From NCBI RefSeq assembly GCF_005047355.1, contig NZ_SUMC01000006.1:219808-283807 (forward strand): a DNA stretch of 64,000 nucleotides, given 5' to 3'. Made by a program: the position numbers and the translations under genes. Shown one piece after another: positions 34,025 to 42,079 of this stretch. This DNA is from Actinacidiphila oryziradicis (GTDB taxonomy: Bacteria; Actinomycetota; Actinomycetes; Streptomycetales; Streptomycetaceae). The notes below the pieces were generated by a model. That model worked only from the letters and a program-made list of their open reading frames with translations. It searched no databases and was not told the DNA's origin. Each line of letters begins with the position of its first letter. Position 1 is the first letter of the stretch.

Positions 34025-35980
34025 CTACTGCGGCTCGTACGACACCGGCGAGGCCTGGTAGCGGGCGGCCTGCATCTGGAAAAGCTCCTGGTAGCGGCCC
34101 CCGGGGCGGGCGAGGAGCTCCTCGTGGGAGCCGTGTTCGACGAGGCGGCCGTGGTGGAGGACGTAGATGACGTCGGCGTCGCGGACGCTGCTGAGTCGGT
34201 GGGTGACGAGGATGACGGTCTGGCCGTGGGCGGCCAGGCCGCGGATCTTGTCGAAGGTCTCCAGCTCGGCGCGCGGGTCGAGAGCGCTGGTGGGTTCGTC
34301 GCAGATGAGGACGGGGGCGGCGCGGTAGCGGGCCCGGGCGATGCCGAAGCGCTGCCACTGACCGCCGGAGAGCTCGACGCCGCCCTGGAACTGGCGGGCC
34401 AGGAGGGTGCGCAGGCCGTTCGGGAGGGCGTCGATGACGGAGTCGGCCCCGGAGTAGTCGGCGGCCTGCTGGAGACGGCCGTTGGTGGTGGGGGCGCCGG
34501 GCTGGCCGACGGTGATGTTGGTGCGGGCGGTGAAGGGCCAGCGTTGGAAGTCCTGGGTGACGAGGGCGATCCGGGAGAAGAGCTGGTCCCGGTCGGCGGC
34601 GGCGGAGTCGATGCCGTCCCAGGCGATGCGGCCGGAGTCGGGGTGGTACAGCCCGGCGAGGAGCTTGGCGAGGGTGGATTTGCCGCTGCCGTTCTCGCCG
34701 ACGAGGGCGACGACCGCGCCGGCTGGAATCGACAGCGTCACGTCGTCCAGGGCGGGGATGTCGCGGCCGGGGTAGGTGAAGGTGACGTTCTCGAAGCGGA
34801 TCTCCTTGGGCTGGGAGGGGAGGTCGAGACCTCCGGTGGGTATGGCGCGCCGGTCGGCCTCTGCGATGAGCTTCTCCAGGTCGGCGACGAACAGGGCTTC
34901 CTCGTAGAGCTGGTTCACGTGCATCACCAGAGCGGCGAGGCTGGCCGATCCGGTGCGGATGGCGAACACGGCGGTGCCGGCGACGGCGAACTGCATACGG
35001 CCGGTGAGCAGCAGCCCGGCGAGCGCCGCGTACGTGGCCAGGGACGCGGCGCCGGTGAGGGCGGCGGCGAAGAGTTCGGTGCCGGCCTTGTCGTCGGCGA
35101 GGCGGGTCTGTTCGGCCTCGGAGGCCTCCGACATGGTGCGGAAGTGTCCGAGGAGGAACGGACCGACGCCATGGACCCGTACCTCCTGGGCGGCGGAGTT
35201 CTCGGTGAGGAGCGACCCGATCAGCCGTCCGGCGCGGGCGTGCTCGATCCACATCTGGAGCGAGGCGTAGCGGCGCCGGGAGACCCGTAGGGCGCCCCAG
35301 CTGCGGGGAAGGGCGATCAGGGCGAGGAGGGGGAGGAGCACCGGGTGGAGGACGGTGAGTACGCCGGCGGCGGCGGCGAAGGCGAAGATGCCATTGAGGG
35401 CCGCCACACAGGCGCCGATCATCCGGCGCGCGGACTGCGACCCGAACTGGGCGGAATCGAGCAGCCGGTGGAACTGCGCGTCCTCGATCGCGGAGAGCTC
35501 GACCCGGGCCGCGCGGTCGAGATACTGCTCGGTCGCCACGCGTTCCACCTTGGGCTCCAGCCGGCCGGTTCCGGCGGTGGAGCCCGAGGCGAGGACGGCG
35601 TTGAGGACCGCCACGGTGGCGGCGACGACCAGTGACGGCAGGGCCGCGCGCAGTCGCTCCTCGGTGCTGCCGGCGGCGAAGAGCGCCTGCAGGATGCGGT
35701 TGGTCACCACCAGGCCGACGGCCTGGGCGATGCCCTGGCCGATCTCGCAGACCCCTACCGTGATGAGGGCCCCGCGGTCAGCCCGCCAGGCGAGCCGGAT
35801 GGTGCCGCCGACCAGGCTGGGCAGCTTGCGGGCCATGCCGACGAGCGAGAGGTCGAGAAACGCCTTCTCGTGCTGGGACCAGCCGGTGTCGTAGCGGAGC
35901 CGGCCGCCGAAGAGCAGTTCCTCGCTCTCCGAGGCCGGCTCCGGCTTCTGCTCGGAGCGGCGGCGGATGCCGATTCTCAT
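34025..35980 (-). CDS. ABC half-transporter (permease-ATPase fusion)
   Basis: A 651-residue exporter. A basic N-terminal tail (about residues 1-50) precedes the membrane domain, about six helices, for example ALITVGVCEIGQGIAQAVGL and LNGIFAFAAAAGVLTVLHPV. The ATPase domain has Walker A ALVGENGSGKSTLAKLLAG, Q-loop VTQDFQRWPFT, signature VELSGGQWQRFG, Walker B VLICDEPTSALD and the H-loop VTHRLSS. The sequence type (LYHPDSG, FQRWPFT) resembles ABC proteins near RiPP or siderophore genes, but no such genes are adjacent here. Single gene, no clear partner. Confidence 0.9.
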   Translation of the reverse strand: MRIGIRRRSEQKPEPASESEELLFGGRLRYDTGWSQHEKAFLDLSLVGMARKLPSLVGGTIRLAWRADRGALITVGVCEIGQGIAQAVGLVVTNRILQALFAAGSTEERLRAALPSLVVAATVAVLNAVLASGSTAGTGRLEPKVERVATEQYLDRAARVELSAIEDAQFHRLLDSAQFGSQSARRMIGACVAALNGIFAFAAAAGVLTVLHPVLLPLLALIALPRSWGALRVSRRRYASLQMWIEHARAGRLIGSLLTENSAAQEVRVHGVGPFLLGHFRTMSEASEAEQTRLADDKAGTELFAAALTGAASLATYAALAGLLLTGRMQFAVAGTAVFAIRTGSASLAALVMHVNQLYEEALFVADLEKLIAEADRRAIPTGGLDLPSQPKEIRFENVTFTYPGRDIPALDDVTLSIPAGAVVALVGENGSGKSTLAKLLAGLYHPDSGRIAWDGIDSAAADRDQLFSRIALVTQDFQRWPFTARTNITVGQPGAPTTNGRLQQAADYSGADSVIDALPNGLRTLLARQFQGGVELSGGQWQRFGIARARYRAAPVLICDEPTSALDPRAELETFDKIRGLAAHGQTVILVTHRLSSVRDADVIYVLHHGRLVEHGSHEELLARPGGRYQELFQMQAARYQASPVSYEPQ

Positions 35981-36316
35981 GGTGCCCCCGTACGGGTGAG
36001 GAGTGGGACGCGGATGTGGCGGTGTGAAGGCCGACTGTTCATGGTGGCGGGGGTTTCACACCTCGCGACAGGTCGCACGGGAGCTCGTGCGCGCCCTGTT
36101 CCGCGCCCCGTACGGGGGATCGACCGCGGCAGGTGGGGATTTCCTGTTGAGCGCCCGCAAGAGCGTCGTGAACCGGATAGGCAGCGAAAAGCCTTTCCCG
36201 CGCACATAGGTATGAATACGTGAGTGCACGATCGTACGATCGGATTGATGAGCAGTTTCGCGTTCACCCACCGGCGCGGCGGTTCCGCGGACGACGGACA
36301 GTGATCTACTGGGCCC
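35981..36316. other. Divergent intergenic region with perfect 14-bp palindrome
   Basis: No gene is supported. The region separates the ABC transporter start from the DinB-like gene and should hold both promoters. The clearest signal is the perfect palindrome CGATCGTACGATCG at 36229-36242, a size and symmetry typical of TetR-family operators. No tetR gene is adjacent. Confidence 0.5.
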
Positions 36317-36880
36317 ATGGAATTGCTCGACGCGTTCGACAAAGCACTCGGCGAGTTCGACCGGCGCGTACACCACGTGGCGCACAACCAGTGGACGGCG
36401 CCAACCCCCTGCACCGGCTGGACGGTGCGCGACCTCGTCAACCACCTCACCAGTGAGCACCTCTGGGCGCCCTGGCTGCTGCGCGGTGCGACCCTCGCCG
36501 AGGTCGGCGACCGTTACGACGGGGATGTGCTCGGCGACCATCCCGTACGGGCCTGGGAGCGGGCCGCCGCCGGGTCCCGCCCCGCGTTCCACCGGCCCGG
36601 CGCGCTGGAGAGCGATGTGCACACCAGCAGCGGGCTCACACCGGCCGCCGACTACGCCTGGCAGATGATCACCGACCTCACGGTGCACGCCTGGGACCTC
36701 GGGCGCGGCACCGGCGACGACCAGCCGCTGGACGAGGAACTGGTCATGGCGGTCCACGAGAACGTCGCGCCCGCCGTCGGCAGCTGGCAGGGGTTCGGTG
36801 TCTTCGCCCCGCCGGTACCGGTGCCGGACTCCGCCTCCCCCCAGGACCGGCTGGTGGCCCTGCTCGGGCGCCGCCCTTAG
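36317..36880 (+). CDS. TIGR03086/DinB-like metal-binding protein
   Basis: A 187-residue four-helix protein of the mycothiol-dependent maleylpyruvate isomerase/DinB_2 superfamily. Features are TPCTGWTVRDLVNHLTSEHL (first metal His) and MITDLTVHAWDLGRGTG (second His), at about residues 45 and 122. Members are thought to use mycothiol as cofactor in S-transfer or isomerisation. The TAG stop (36878-36880) is the first part of a dispersed repeat element. It is followed by the Ada-AlkA gene, but the repeat suggests separate transcripts. Confidence 0.85.
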   Translation: MELLDAFDKALGEFDRRVHHVAHNQWTAPTPCTGWTVRDLVNHLTSEHLWAPWLLRGATLAEVGDRYDGDVLGDHPVRAWERAAAGSRPAFHRPGALESDVHTSSGLTPAADYAWQMITDLTVHAWDLGRGTGDDQPLDEELVMAVHENVAPAVGSWQGFGVFAPPVPVPDSASPQDRLVALLGRRP

Positions 36881-36893
36881 GCCCTGTCCGGCC
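36879..36893. repeat. Solo end of the GGCCTGTCCGGCC repeat
   Basis: AGGCCCTGTCCGGCC starts within the TAG stop of the preceding gene. It differs by one transposed base from the copies at 39571 and 49644. No matching inverted end is visible downstream. Confidence 0.6.
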
Positions 36894-36956
36894 GAAAACG
36901 TCACGTCCGATTTCCGCCAGCGCCAGGCCGCCGGATGCCGCACGCTGGGTGACGTG

Positions 36957-38447
36957 ATGAACGAGGAGAGCAGATACGAGGCGGTGTGCAGCAGGGACGG
37001 GCGGTTCGACGGCGAGTTCTTCTTCGCCGTCGCCACGACCGGGATCTACTGCCGGCCGAGCTGTCCCGCGGTCACCCCCAAACGTAAGAACGTCCGCTTC
37101 TACCCGACGGCGGCGGCCGCCCAGGGCTCGGGGTTCCGCGCCTGCCGCCGCTGCCGGCCGGACGCGGTGCCGGGCTCGGCGGAGTGGAACGCCCGGGCCG
37201 ATGTGGTCGGCCGCGCGATGCGGCTGATCGGCGACGGTGTCGTGGACCGCGAGGGGGTGGCGGGGCTCGCCGCACGGCTGGGATACAGCGCCCGGCAGGT
37301 GCAGCGGCAACTCAACGCGGAGCTGGGCGCGGGACCGGTGGCGCTGGCCCGGGCGCAGCGGGCGCATACGGCGCGAGTGCTCTTGCGGACCACGCAATTG
37401 CAGTCGGCGGAAATCGCCTTCGCGGCCGGGTTCGCGAGCGTAAGGCAGTTCAATGACACCATCCGAACCATCTACGCCGGCACGCCCAGTGAACTGCGCG
37501 CCGCCCGCCAGGGCCGCACAGCCCGTGACGGCGGGCCGGGCGGGGTGCCGTTGCGGCTCGCCTACCGGGGCCCGTACGCGAGCACCGAGCTCTTCGACTA
37601 CCTCGGGCGGCGCGCCATCGCGGGCATCGAGGAGCTCACCGGCGAGCCCGGTGGCCGCACCTACCGCCGCACGCTGCGGCTGCCGCACGGCACCGGCATC
37701 GCGGAGATCCGCGAGCGGACCGGCGAGGGCGGCTGGCTGGAGTGCCGGCTGCATCTGAGCGAGCTGCGGGACCTGACCACCGCCACCCAGCGCGTGCGGC
37801 GCCTGTTCGACCTGGACGCCGACCCCTACGCCGTCGCCGAGCGACTCGGCGCGGATCCCCTGCTCAGCGCCCTGGTCGAGCGGCGCCCGGGGTTGCGGGC
37901 GCCCGGCGCGGCCGACGAGCACGAGCTGGCCGTACGGGCGGTGCTCGGGCAGCAGGTCTCGGTGGCGGCGGGGCAGAAACTGGGCAACGCGCTGGTGGCC
38001 GCGTACGGCGAACAGCTGCCCGCGCCCAGCGGCGGACTGACCCATGTGTTCCCGCAGACCGGCGAGCTGGCCGAGGCCCCGCTGGCGGACCTGCGGATGC
38101 CGGACTCGCGCCGCGTCGCGCTCCGTACGATCAGCGCGGCGCTCGCCGACGGCACGGTCCGGCTCGACCCGGGCGCCGACCGCGACCAGGCCGAGGAGGA
38201 TCTGCTGAGCCTGCGCGGAATCGGGCCCTGGACCGCCGGCTACATCCGGATGCGCGCCCTGGGCGACCCCGACGTTCTCCTCACCGGCGACGCCGCGGTC
38301 CGGGCCGGTCTGGAGAGGATCGGGGCCTCGACGGCGGACGCCGGGGGCTGGCGGCCCTGGCGCACCTACGCGACGCACCACCTGTGGAACGCCAAGAGCA
38401 CGAGCGGTATCAGCAGCAGTATCAAGGAAAGGAATGACGACCGATGA
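36957..38447 (+). CDS. Ada-AlkA fusion: adaptive-response regulator/3-methyladenine glycosylase
   Basis: A 496-residue repair protein with three parts: an Ada N-terminal zinc domain that accepts methyl groups (GIYCRPSCPAVTPKRKNVRF ... FRACRRCRPD, about residues 30-70), an AraC-type helix-turn-helix (VAGLAARLGYSARQVQRQLN, FAAGFASVRQFNDTIRTIY; about 95-170), and a C-terminal AlkA HhH-GPD glycosylase (ELAVRAVLGQQVSVAAGQKL, LLSLRGIGPWTAGYIRMRAL, GDPDVLLTGDAAV with catalytic Asp; about 200-480). It removes alkylated bases and activates the response genes. ATG 36957 is preceded by an in-frame GTG. Its stop overlaps the ogt start (ATGA). Confidence 0.93.
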   Translation: MNEESRYEAVCSRDGRFDGEFFFAVATTGIYCRPSCPAVTPKRKNVRFYPTAAAAQGSGFRACRRCRPDAVPGSAEWNARADVVGRAMRLIGDGVVDREGVAGLAARLGYSARQVQRQLNAELGAGPVALARAQRAHTARVLLRTTQLQSAEIAFAAGFASVRQFNDTIRTIYAGTPSELRAARQGRTARDGGPGGVPLRLAYRGPYASTELFDYLGRRAIAGIEELTGEPGGRTYRRTLRLPHGTGIAEIRERTGEGGWLECRLHLSELRDLTTATQRVRRLFDLDADPYAVAERLGADPLLSALVERRPGLRAPGAADEHELAVRAVLGQQVSVAAGQKLGNALVAAYGEQLPAPSGGLTHVFPQTGELAEAPLADLRMPDSRRVALRTISAALADGTVRLDPGADRDQAEEDLLSLRGIGPWTAGYIRMRALGDPDVLLTGDAAVRAGLERIGASTADAGGWRPWRTYATHHLWNAKSTSGISSSIKERNDDR

Positions 38448-38956
38448 TGGTCCACACGACGATCGACAGCCCGCTCGGCGAGCTTCTGCTCGTGGGCGAG
38501 GAGTCCGCCACCGCGAAGGGCGGCGTGGCCCTGGCCTCGCTCTCCATGCCCGGCCAGAAAGGCGCCGCCATCGTCGCGCCCGGCTGGCGGCACGACCCGG
38601 TGGCGTTCACCGAGATCATCGCGCAGATCCGGGCGTACTTCGCCGGTGAACGGCGCGACTTCGATCTGGAGTACACCACCCGCGGCACGGACTTCCAGGA
38701 ACGCGTCTGGGCCGCCCTGGACACCATTCCGTACGGCACCACGACCACCTACGGCAAGCTCGCCGAGCAGATCGGCGTCCCCCGGGCCGCAGTCCGTGCA
38801 CTGGGCACGGCCATCGGCGCCAACCCGCTGTTGCTGCTCCGCCCCTGCCACCGGGTCATCGGCGCCAACGGCTCGCTGACCGGCTACGCGGGCGGCCTTG
38901 ACCGTAAGGAGATCCTGCTCGCCCACGAGGGCGCCGTCCCGGCGAAACTCGGCTGA
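38444..38956 (+). CDS. ogt: Methylated-DNA--protein-cysteine methyltransferase
   Basis: A 170-residue suicide repair protein that transfers alkyl groups from O6-alkylguanine to its own cysteine. The active site LLLRPCHRVIGANGSLTGYA is intact (Cys at about 130) and the DNA-binding helix is IPYGTTTTYGKLAEQIGVP with ALGTAIGANP. It overlaps the end of the Ada-AlkA gene by four bases (ATGA), so both are made from one message as an alkylation-damage operon. Confidence 0.93.
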   Translation: MMVHTTIDSPLGELLLVGEESATAKGGVALASLSMPGQKGAAIVAPGWRHDPVAFTEIIAQIRAYFAGERRDFDLEYTTRGTDFQERVWAALDTIPYGTTTTYGKLAEQIGVPRAAVRALGTAIGANPLLLLRPCHRVIGANGSLTGYAGGLDRKEILLAHEGAVPAKLG

Positions 38957-39000
38957 CTCTCCGCCTCCGACTCCGCCTCCGCCTCCGCCTCCGGCTCGGG
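38957..39000. repeat. Hexanucleotide tandem repeat
   Basis: About seven imperfect copies of CTCCGC/CTCCGA directly after the ogt stop. Low-complexity slippage DNA; no function evident. The gap to 39197 shows nothing else. Confidence 0.6.
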
Positions 39001-39197
39001 GCGCACGGAACCTGGCCCCGCACTTCGCAGGTCACTCGTTCGTGAAGCTCGACTGATCGCTATCGGTTGACATCGAGCGAACTCAGCCGCTCGCGGTCTC
39101 ATATCTGATCGTTGGCGGTCAGGGATGGGCGGCGATCGGGGCCGGAGGGCATCGGAATCAGCGACCTGCGAAGTACGGACCTGGCCGCCGGCCCGCC

Positions 39198-39559
39198 TCA
39201 GGGGACCCGAGCAGCTTCCGGGCCAGCGTGACGGCGTCGTCCGAACCGGCGGCGGGGCGTTGGCCGGCGGCGTGGTTGGCGGCGGTGCGCTGCTGGGGCA
39301 AGGCGTTCCCCTTCGGCCTGGGTCAGCCCTTCCTGCCGCTCGGACAGCAAGACGGCGGCGCGCAGGAGCTGCAGTTCCGGCTGAGTCACCCGCAGCAGGG
39401 CCTCCACGGCGGTCAACTCGTTGACCAGGGACGTCGCCAGCTCCATCAGCGAACGCGGCCTTCTCAGCGCCCCATGGCCGGCCGCTGTTCCAGGACGCGC
39501 GCCAACTGCTCGGCGCTCAGGCCCGCCAGATGGTGCCGCAGGGCGGTAGTGCTGTCCAC
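39198..39559 (-). pseudogene. Fragment of a helicase-associated (XPB-like) protein
   Basis: GTG 39559 starts the text DSTTALRHHLAGLSAEQLARVLEQRP, shown here only to note the family opening (helicase C-terminal/XPB-like proteins begin with an ALR.HLAGL..EQLARVL pattern); it hits a TGA at 39464-39466. In another frame the same family continues: PRSLMELATSLVNELTAVEA and LLRVTQPELQLLRAAVLLSE. It then degenerates into Arg/Pro-rich text to 39198. Homologues are more than 700 residues long, so only the first about 80 residues remain, with a frameshift. The DNA starts just after the repeat at 39571. Confidence 0.55.
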
Positions 39560-39570
39560 GCTGCGACCTT

Positions 39571-39587
39571 AGGGCCTGTCCGGCCCT
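39571..39587. repeat. Solo copy of the dispersed repeat end
   Basis: AGGGCCTGTCCGGCCCT lies between the two divergent gene fragments (XPB-like and GNAT). The first 15 bases are identical to the ends of the 283-bp element at 49644-49926. Confidence 0.7.
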
Positions 39588-39631
39588 AATTGAGAGGCGG
39601 CCCGGCCGGCCGCCGCGTAATGTCCGCGCCC

Positions 39632-39874
39632 ATGACATTCAACGTGCGTGATTTCCGTCCCGAGGATGCCGCGGCCGTCGCCGGGATCGTACGCGCGGCG
39701 GTGCCGTACATGGTGACGACGCCCGAAGGCGTGGCCTGGCAGGTCGCGGGCGCGCCCGCCGCGCGGCGGTACCGGTTCCTGGTGGCGGACAAGGGCGGGA
39801 GTCTGGCCGGCTGCGGCTATCAGCCGTGCGCGACGGAGCGGCGGTACATCCGCGATCTCGGGGCGGCCGGCTAG
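39632..39874 (+). pseudogene. Truncated GNAT N-acetyltransferase
   Basis: From ATG 39632 the protein begins FNVRDFRPEDAAAVAGIVRA and PYMVTTPEGVAWQVA, then YRFLVADKGGSLAGC. This is the N-terminal strand-helix part of a GNAT acetyltransferase. The acetyl-CoA-binding motif (Q/RxxGxG/A) and C-terminal strands are missing; the last 20 residues (GYQPCATERRYIRDLGAAG) may be the original tail joined by an internal deletion. Total 80 residues compared with about 160-200 for the family. Confidence 0.6.
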
Positions 39875-39918
39875 GCCACCACGGGCGGTGCTGCGGCGGC
39901 CACCGGGGCCGCCGCAGC

Positions 39919-39970
39919 GTCATGCCGTAATGCCGTCATGCCGTCATGCCGTCATGCCGTCATGGCGTCA
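39919..39970. repeat. 8-bp tandem repeat (GTCATGCC)
   Basis: Six consecutive 8-base units: GTCATGCC, one GTAATGCC, three GTCATGCC and one GTCATGGC, then a partial unit. It abuts the stop codon of the 50-residue reading frame at 39968-40120. A pure tandem array with no spacer, so not a CRISPR. Confidence 0.8.
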
Positions 39971-40120
39971 GCAGTACGTCTGCTCCTTGCCGATGACCCG
40001 GTCCATGCAGTCCGCCGTCTCCAGGAGCCGCAGCACCGCCTCCCGGTTGCGGCTGGTCTGGGCCGCGATCACCTCGTCGGGCGGGTAGAAGCCCGATGAG
40101 CCGCTCGCCCCCGGGGACAT
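39968..40120 (-). CDS. Possible 50-residue small protein downstream of the desaturase
   Basis: From ATG 40120 the reverse frame gives [20 protein letters not shown], then helical text with [20 protein letters not shown] and a C-terminal VIGKEQTYC. Composition and codon use are protein-like. It is on the desaturase strand, in the same frame, 24 bases after that gene's stop codon, so it could be a coupled small gene or the tail of an ancestral longer protein cut off by a nonsense mutation. No good ribosome site. No family recognised. Confidence 0.4.
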   Translation of the reverse strand: MSPGASGSSGFYPPDEVIAAQTSRNREAVLRLLETADCMDRVIGKEQTYC

Positions 40121-40144
40121 CTCGAAGGTGCGTACCGCAGCGGG

Positions 40145-41119
40145 TCAGGCCCGCGCTGCCCGCCGGGCCAGCAGGGCCGCACGCCGCTCGTCGAACTTGC
40201 ACGCCTGCGCGTCGAGCTCGCCCATGAAGAAGCCGAGCTCCTCCTGCGCCTTCAGCCCGTCGGGGCCGAGGCCGGAGACCTCGAGCACCTTCAGGTGCCG
40301 CAGCACCGGCAGCAGCACGTCGTCGTGGTGGATCCGCAGATTGTAGATGCCGCCGATCGCGATCCGGGCCGCCGCTCGCTCGAAGCCGGGCATGCCGTGC
40401 CCAGGCATCCGGAAGCCGACCACGACATCGCGGACAGCCCCCATGGCCTGGTTGGGTGCGAGCTCCAGCGCCGCCCCCAGCAGGTTGCGGTAGAAGACCA
40501 TGTGCAGGTTCTCGTCGGTGGCGATCCGGGCCAGCATGCGGTCGCAGGCCGGGTCGCCGGACTCGTGGCCCGTGTTGCGGTGCGAGACGCGGGTGGCCAG
40601 CTCCTGGAAGGCGACGTAGGCCACGGTGTGCAGCATGCTGTGCGCGTTGTCGGACTCGAAGCCCTCCGACATGTGCTGCATACGGAACCGCTCCAGCTCC
40701 ACCGGGTCCACGGCGCGGGTGGTCAGCAGATAGTCCCGCATGGCGATGGCGTGCCGGCCCTCCTCGGCGGTCCAGCGGTGCACCCAGGTGCCCCAGGCGC
40801 CGTCGCGGCCGAAGAGCGTCGCGATCTCGTGGTGGTAGCTCGGCAGATTGTCCTCGGTCAGCAGATTGACGACCAGAGCTATCCGGCCGATGTCGCTGAC
40901 CTTCGACTGCTCCGGCGACCATGCCTCGCCGCCCATGATGCCGTCGAAGTTACGGCCGTCGCTCCACGGCACGTACTCGTGCGGCATCCACTCCTTCGCG
41001 GCCTTCAGATGCCTGTTGAGCTCGCGCTCGACGACCTCTTCCAGGGCATACAGCAGCTTTGTGTCGCTCCATGCGTCCGATCCGGTGCGCTGGGACTGGG
41101 ACGGGGGGGCAACGGTCAC
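40145..41119 (-). CDS. Stearoyl/acyl-ACP desaturase family protein
   Basis: A 324-residue soluble di-iron desaturase (FA_desaturase_2), which inserts a double bond into acyl-ACP or acyl-CoA chains. Two iron-binding helices are visible: WTAEEGRHAIAMRDYL (EExxH) and IATDENLHMVFYRNLL (DENxH), with the preceding NLLTEDNLPSYHHEIATLFG supplying a further Glu. GTG 41119 has AGGAG 6 bases upstream; a longer frame to 41230 is not supported. Needs ferredoxin and a reductase supplied from elsewhere. A possible 50-residue frame follows. Confidence 0.9.
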   Translation of the reverse strand: MTVAPPSQSQRTGSDAWSDTKLLYALEEVVERELNRHLKAAKEWMPHEYVPWSDGRNFDGIMGGEAWSPEQSKVSDIGRIALVVNLLTEDNLPSYHHEIATLFGRDGAWGTWVHRWTAEEGRHAIAMRDYLLTTRAVDPVELERFRMQHMSEGFESDNAHSMLHTVAYVAFQELATRVSHRNTGHESGDPACDRMLARIATDENLHMVFYRNLLGAALELAPNQAMGAVRDVVVGFRMPGHGMPGFERAAARIAIGGIYNLRIHHDDVLLPVLRHLKVLEVSGLGPDGLKAQEELGFFMGELDAQACKFDERRAALLARRAARA

Positions 41120-41236
41120 GCTGGGCTCCTGGGGGGATAGAGATAGACGCCACCTACGGGCACGTAACTTACGCCACCGTAAGTTAATAGGTGTCGGAAT
41201 GGCAACTGTCCTCGTCGAGGACGCTCCCACAGACTG

Positions 41237-42013
41237 TCAGACGTACAGGTCGCGCAGCCGCACCGACAGGCAGGTGACGCACCCCTCCAGCTTCTCGAAC
41301 TCACTGATGTCGACCAGGACCAGCTCGTAGCCCAAAGAGGCGATGAGCTCGGCGCTCCTGGGCGCGCTCGCGGCCATCAGCAGTTTGCCGCCGCCCAGCA
41401 GCACCACATGCGCCCCGGACTCCTCCGGCACGGGCAGGAAGTGCGGGAAGAGCGACACATCGTCGACGAGCGGCGTACAGCCGATGACGGTGCCGTTGGG
41501 GAGGGCGGTGACAGCGCTCTTGAGATGCAGGACCTTGGTCACCGGGGCGGCGACGACACGGGCGCCGAGCGGCTCGAAGGCGGCCCGCAGCTGGCGGATA
41601 CCCGCCGTGTTGGTGCGGCCGCCGCGGCCGACATAGAGGGTGTCGCCGATCTTCAGGACGTCGCCGCCCTCCAGAGTGCCGGGCTCGCGGACCCGGTTGA
41701 CGGAGAGGCACAGAGCGGCGACGGCCTCCTCGGCGGCCGGGATCTCCGGCCTGCGGGAACCGGCACCGGGACGGGCGATGAGGGCGACATTGCGGTAAAC
41801 GACCATGGTGTCCTCGATGAAGACGCCGTCCGGACAGTCCTCGGCGGGGGCCACCTCGATCGTCTCCCACCCGTGGGCGCGCAGAGCGCCGACGTAGGCC
41901 TCCCACTGCCCGAGGGCCAGAGCGGCGTCGACCGGCCTGCGGTCGATGTGCGTGACCAGGCCCTCCGCGAGGCGCGGGCTGGGGCGTCGGACCAGGGCTT
42001 TCCTGCTGGCCAT
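41237..42013 (-). CDS. Dimethylarginine dimethylaminohydrolase-like amidinotransferase-fold enzyme
   Basis: A 258-residue pentein-fold hydrolase. The catalytic triad positions are present: acidic CPDGVFIEDTMVV, His in VTKVLHLKSAVTALPNGTVI, and the nucleophilic Cys near the end in KLEGCVTCLSVRLRDLYV. EGGDVLKIGDTLYVGRGGRT matches DDAH substrate-loop text. It would convert methylated arginine to citrulline, or act on a related guanidino compound. ATG 42013 has GAGGAG upstream. Divergent from the ABC-F gene. Confidence 0.9.
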   Translation of the reverse strand: MASRKALVRRPSPRLAEGLVTHIDRRPVDAALALGQWEAYVGALRAHGWETIEVAPAEDCPDGVFIEDTMVVYRNVALIARPGAGSRRPEIPAAEEAVAALCLSVNRVREPGTLEGGDVLKIGDTLYVGRGGRTNTAGIRQLRAAFEPLGARVVAAPVTKVLHLKSAVTALPNGTVIGCTPLVDDVSLFPHFLPVPEESGAHVVLLGGGKLLMAASAPRSAELIASLGYELVLVDISEFEKLEGCVTCLSVRLRDLYV

Positions 42014-42079
42014 GGTGAACCTCTCCTCAGGTCGGGGGATGTCGGGGGCCGTACGTGGGCCGATATGATCGGCTCCCTG

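Noticed and set aside
34124..35290. A 388-codon forward frame opposite the ABC transporter
   Set aside because: Gly/Val/Asp/Glu-rich shadow; the reverse frame has Walker A, signature and Walker B.
39919..39970. Repeats resembling a short CRISPR array
   Set aside because: Units are 8 bases long and contiguous with no spacers, and no cas gene is near.
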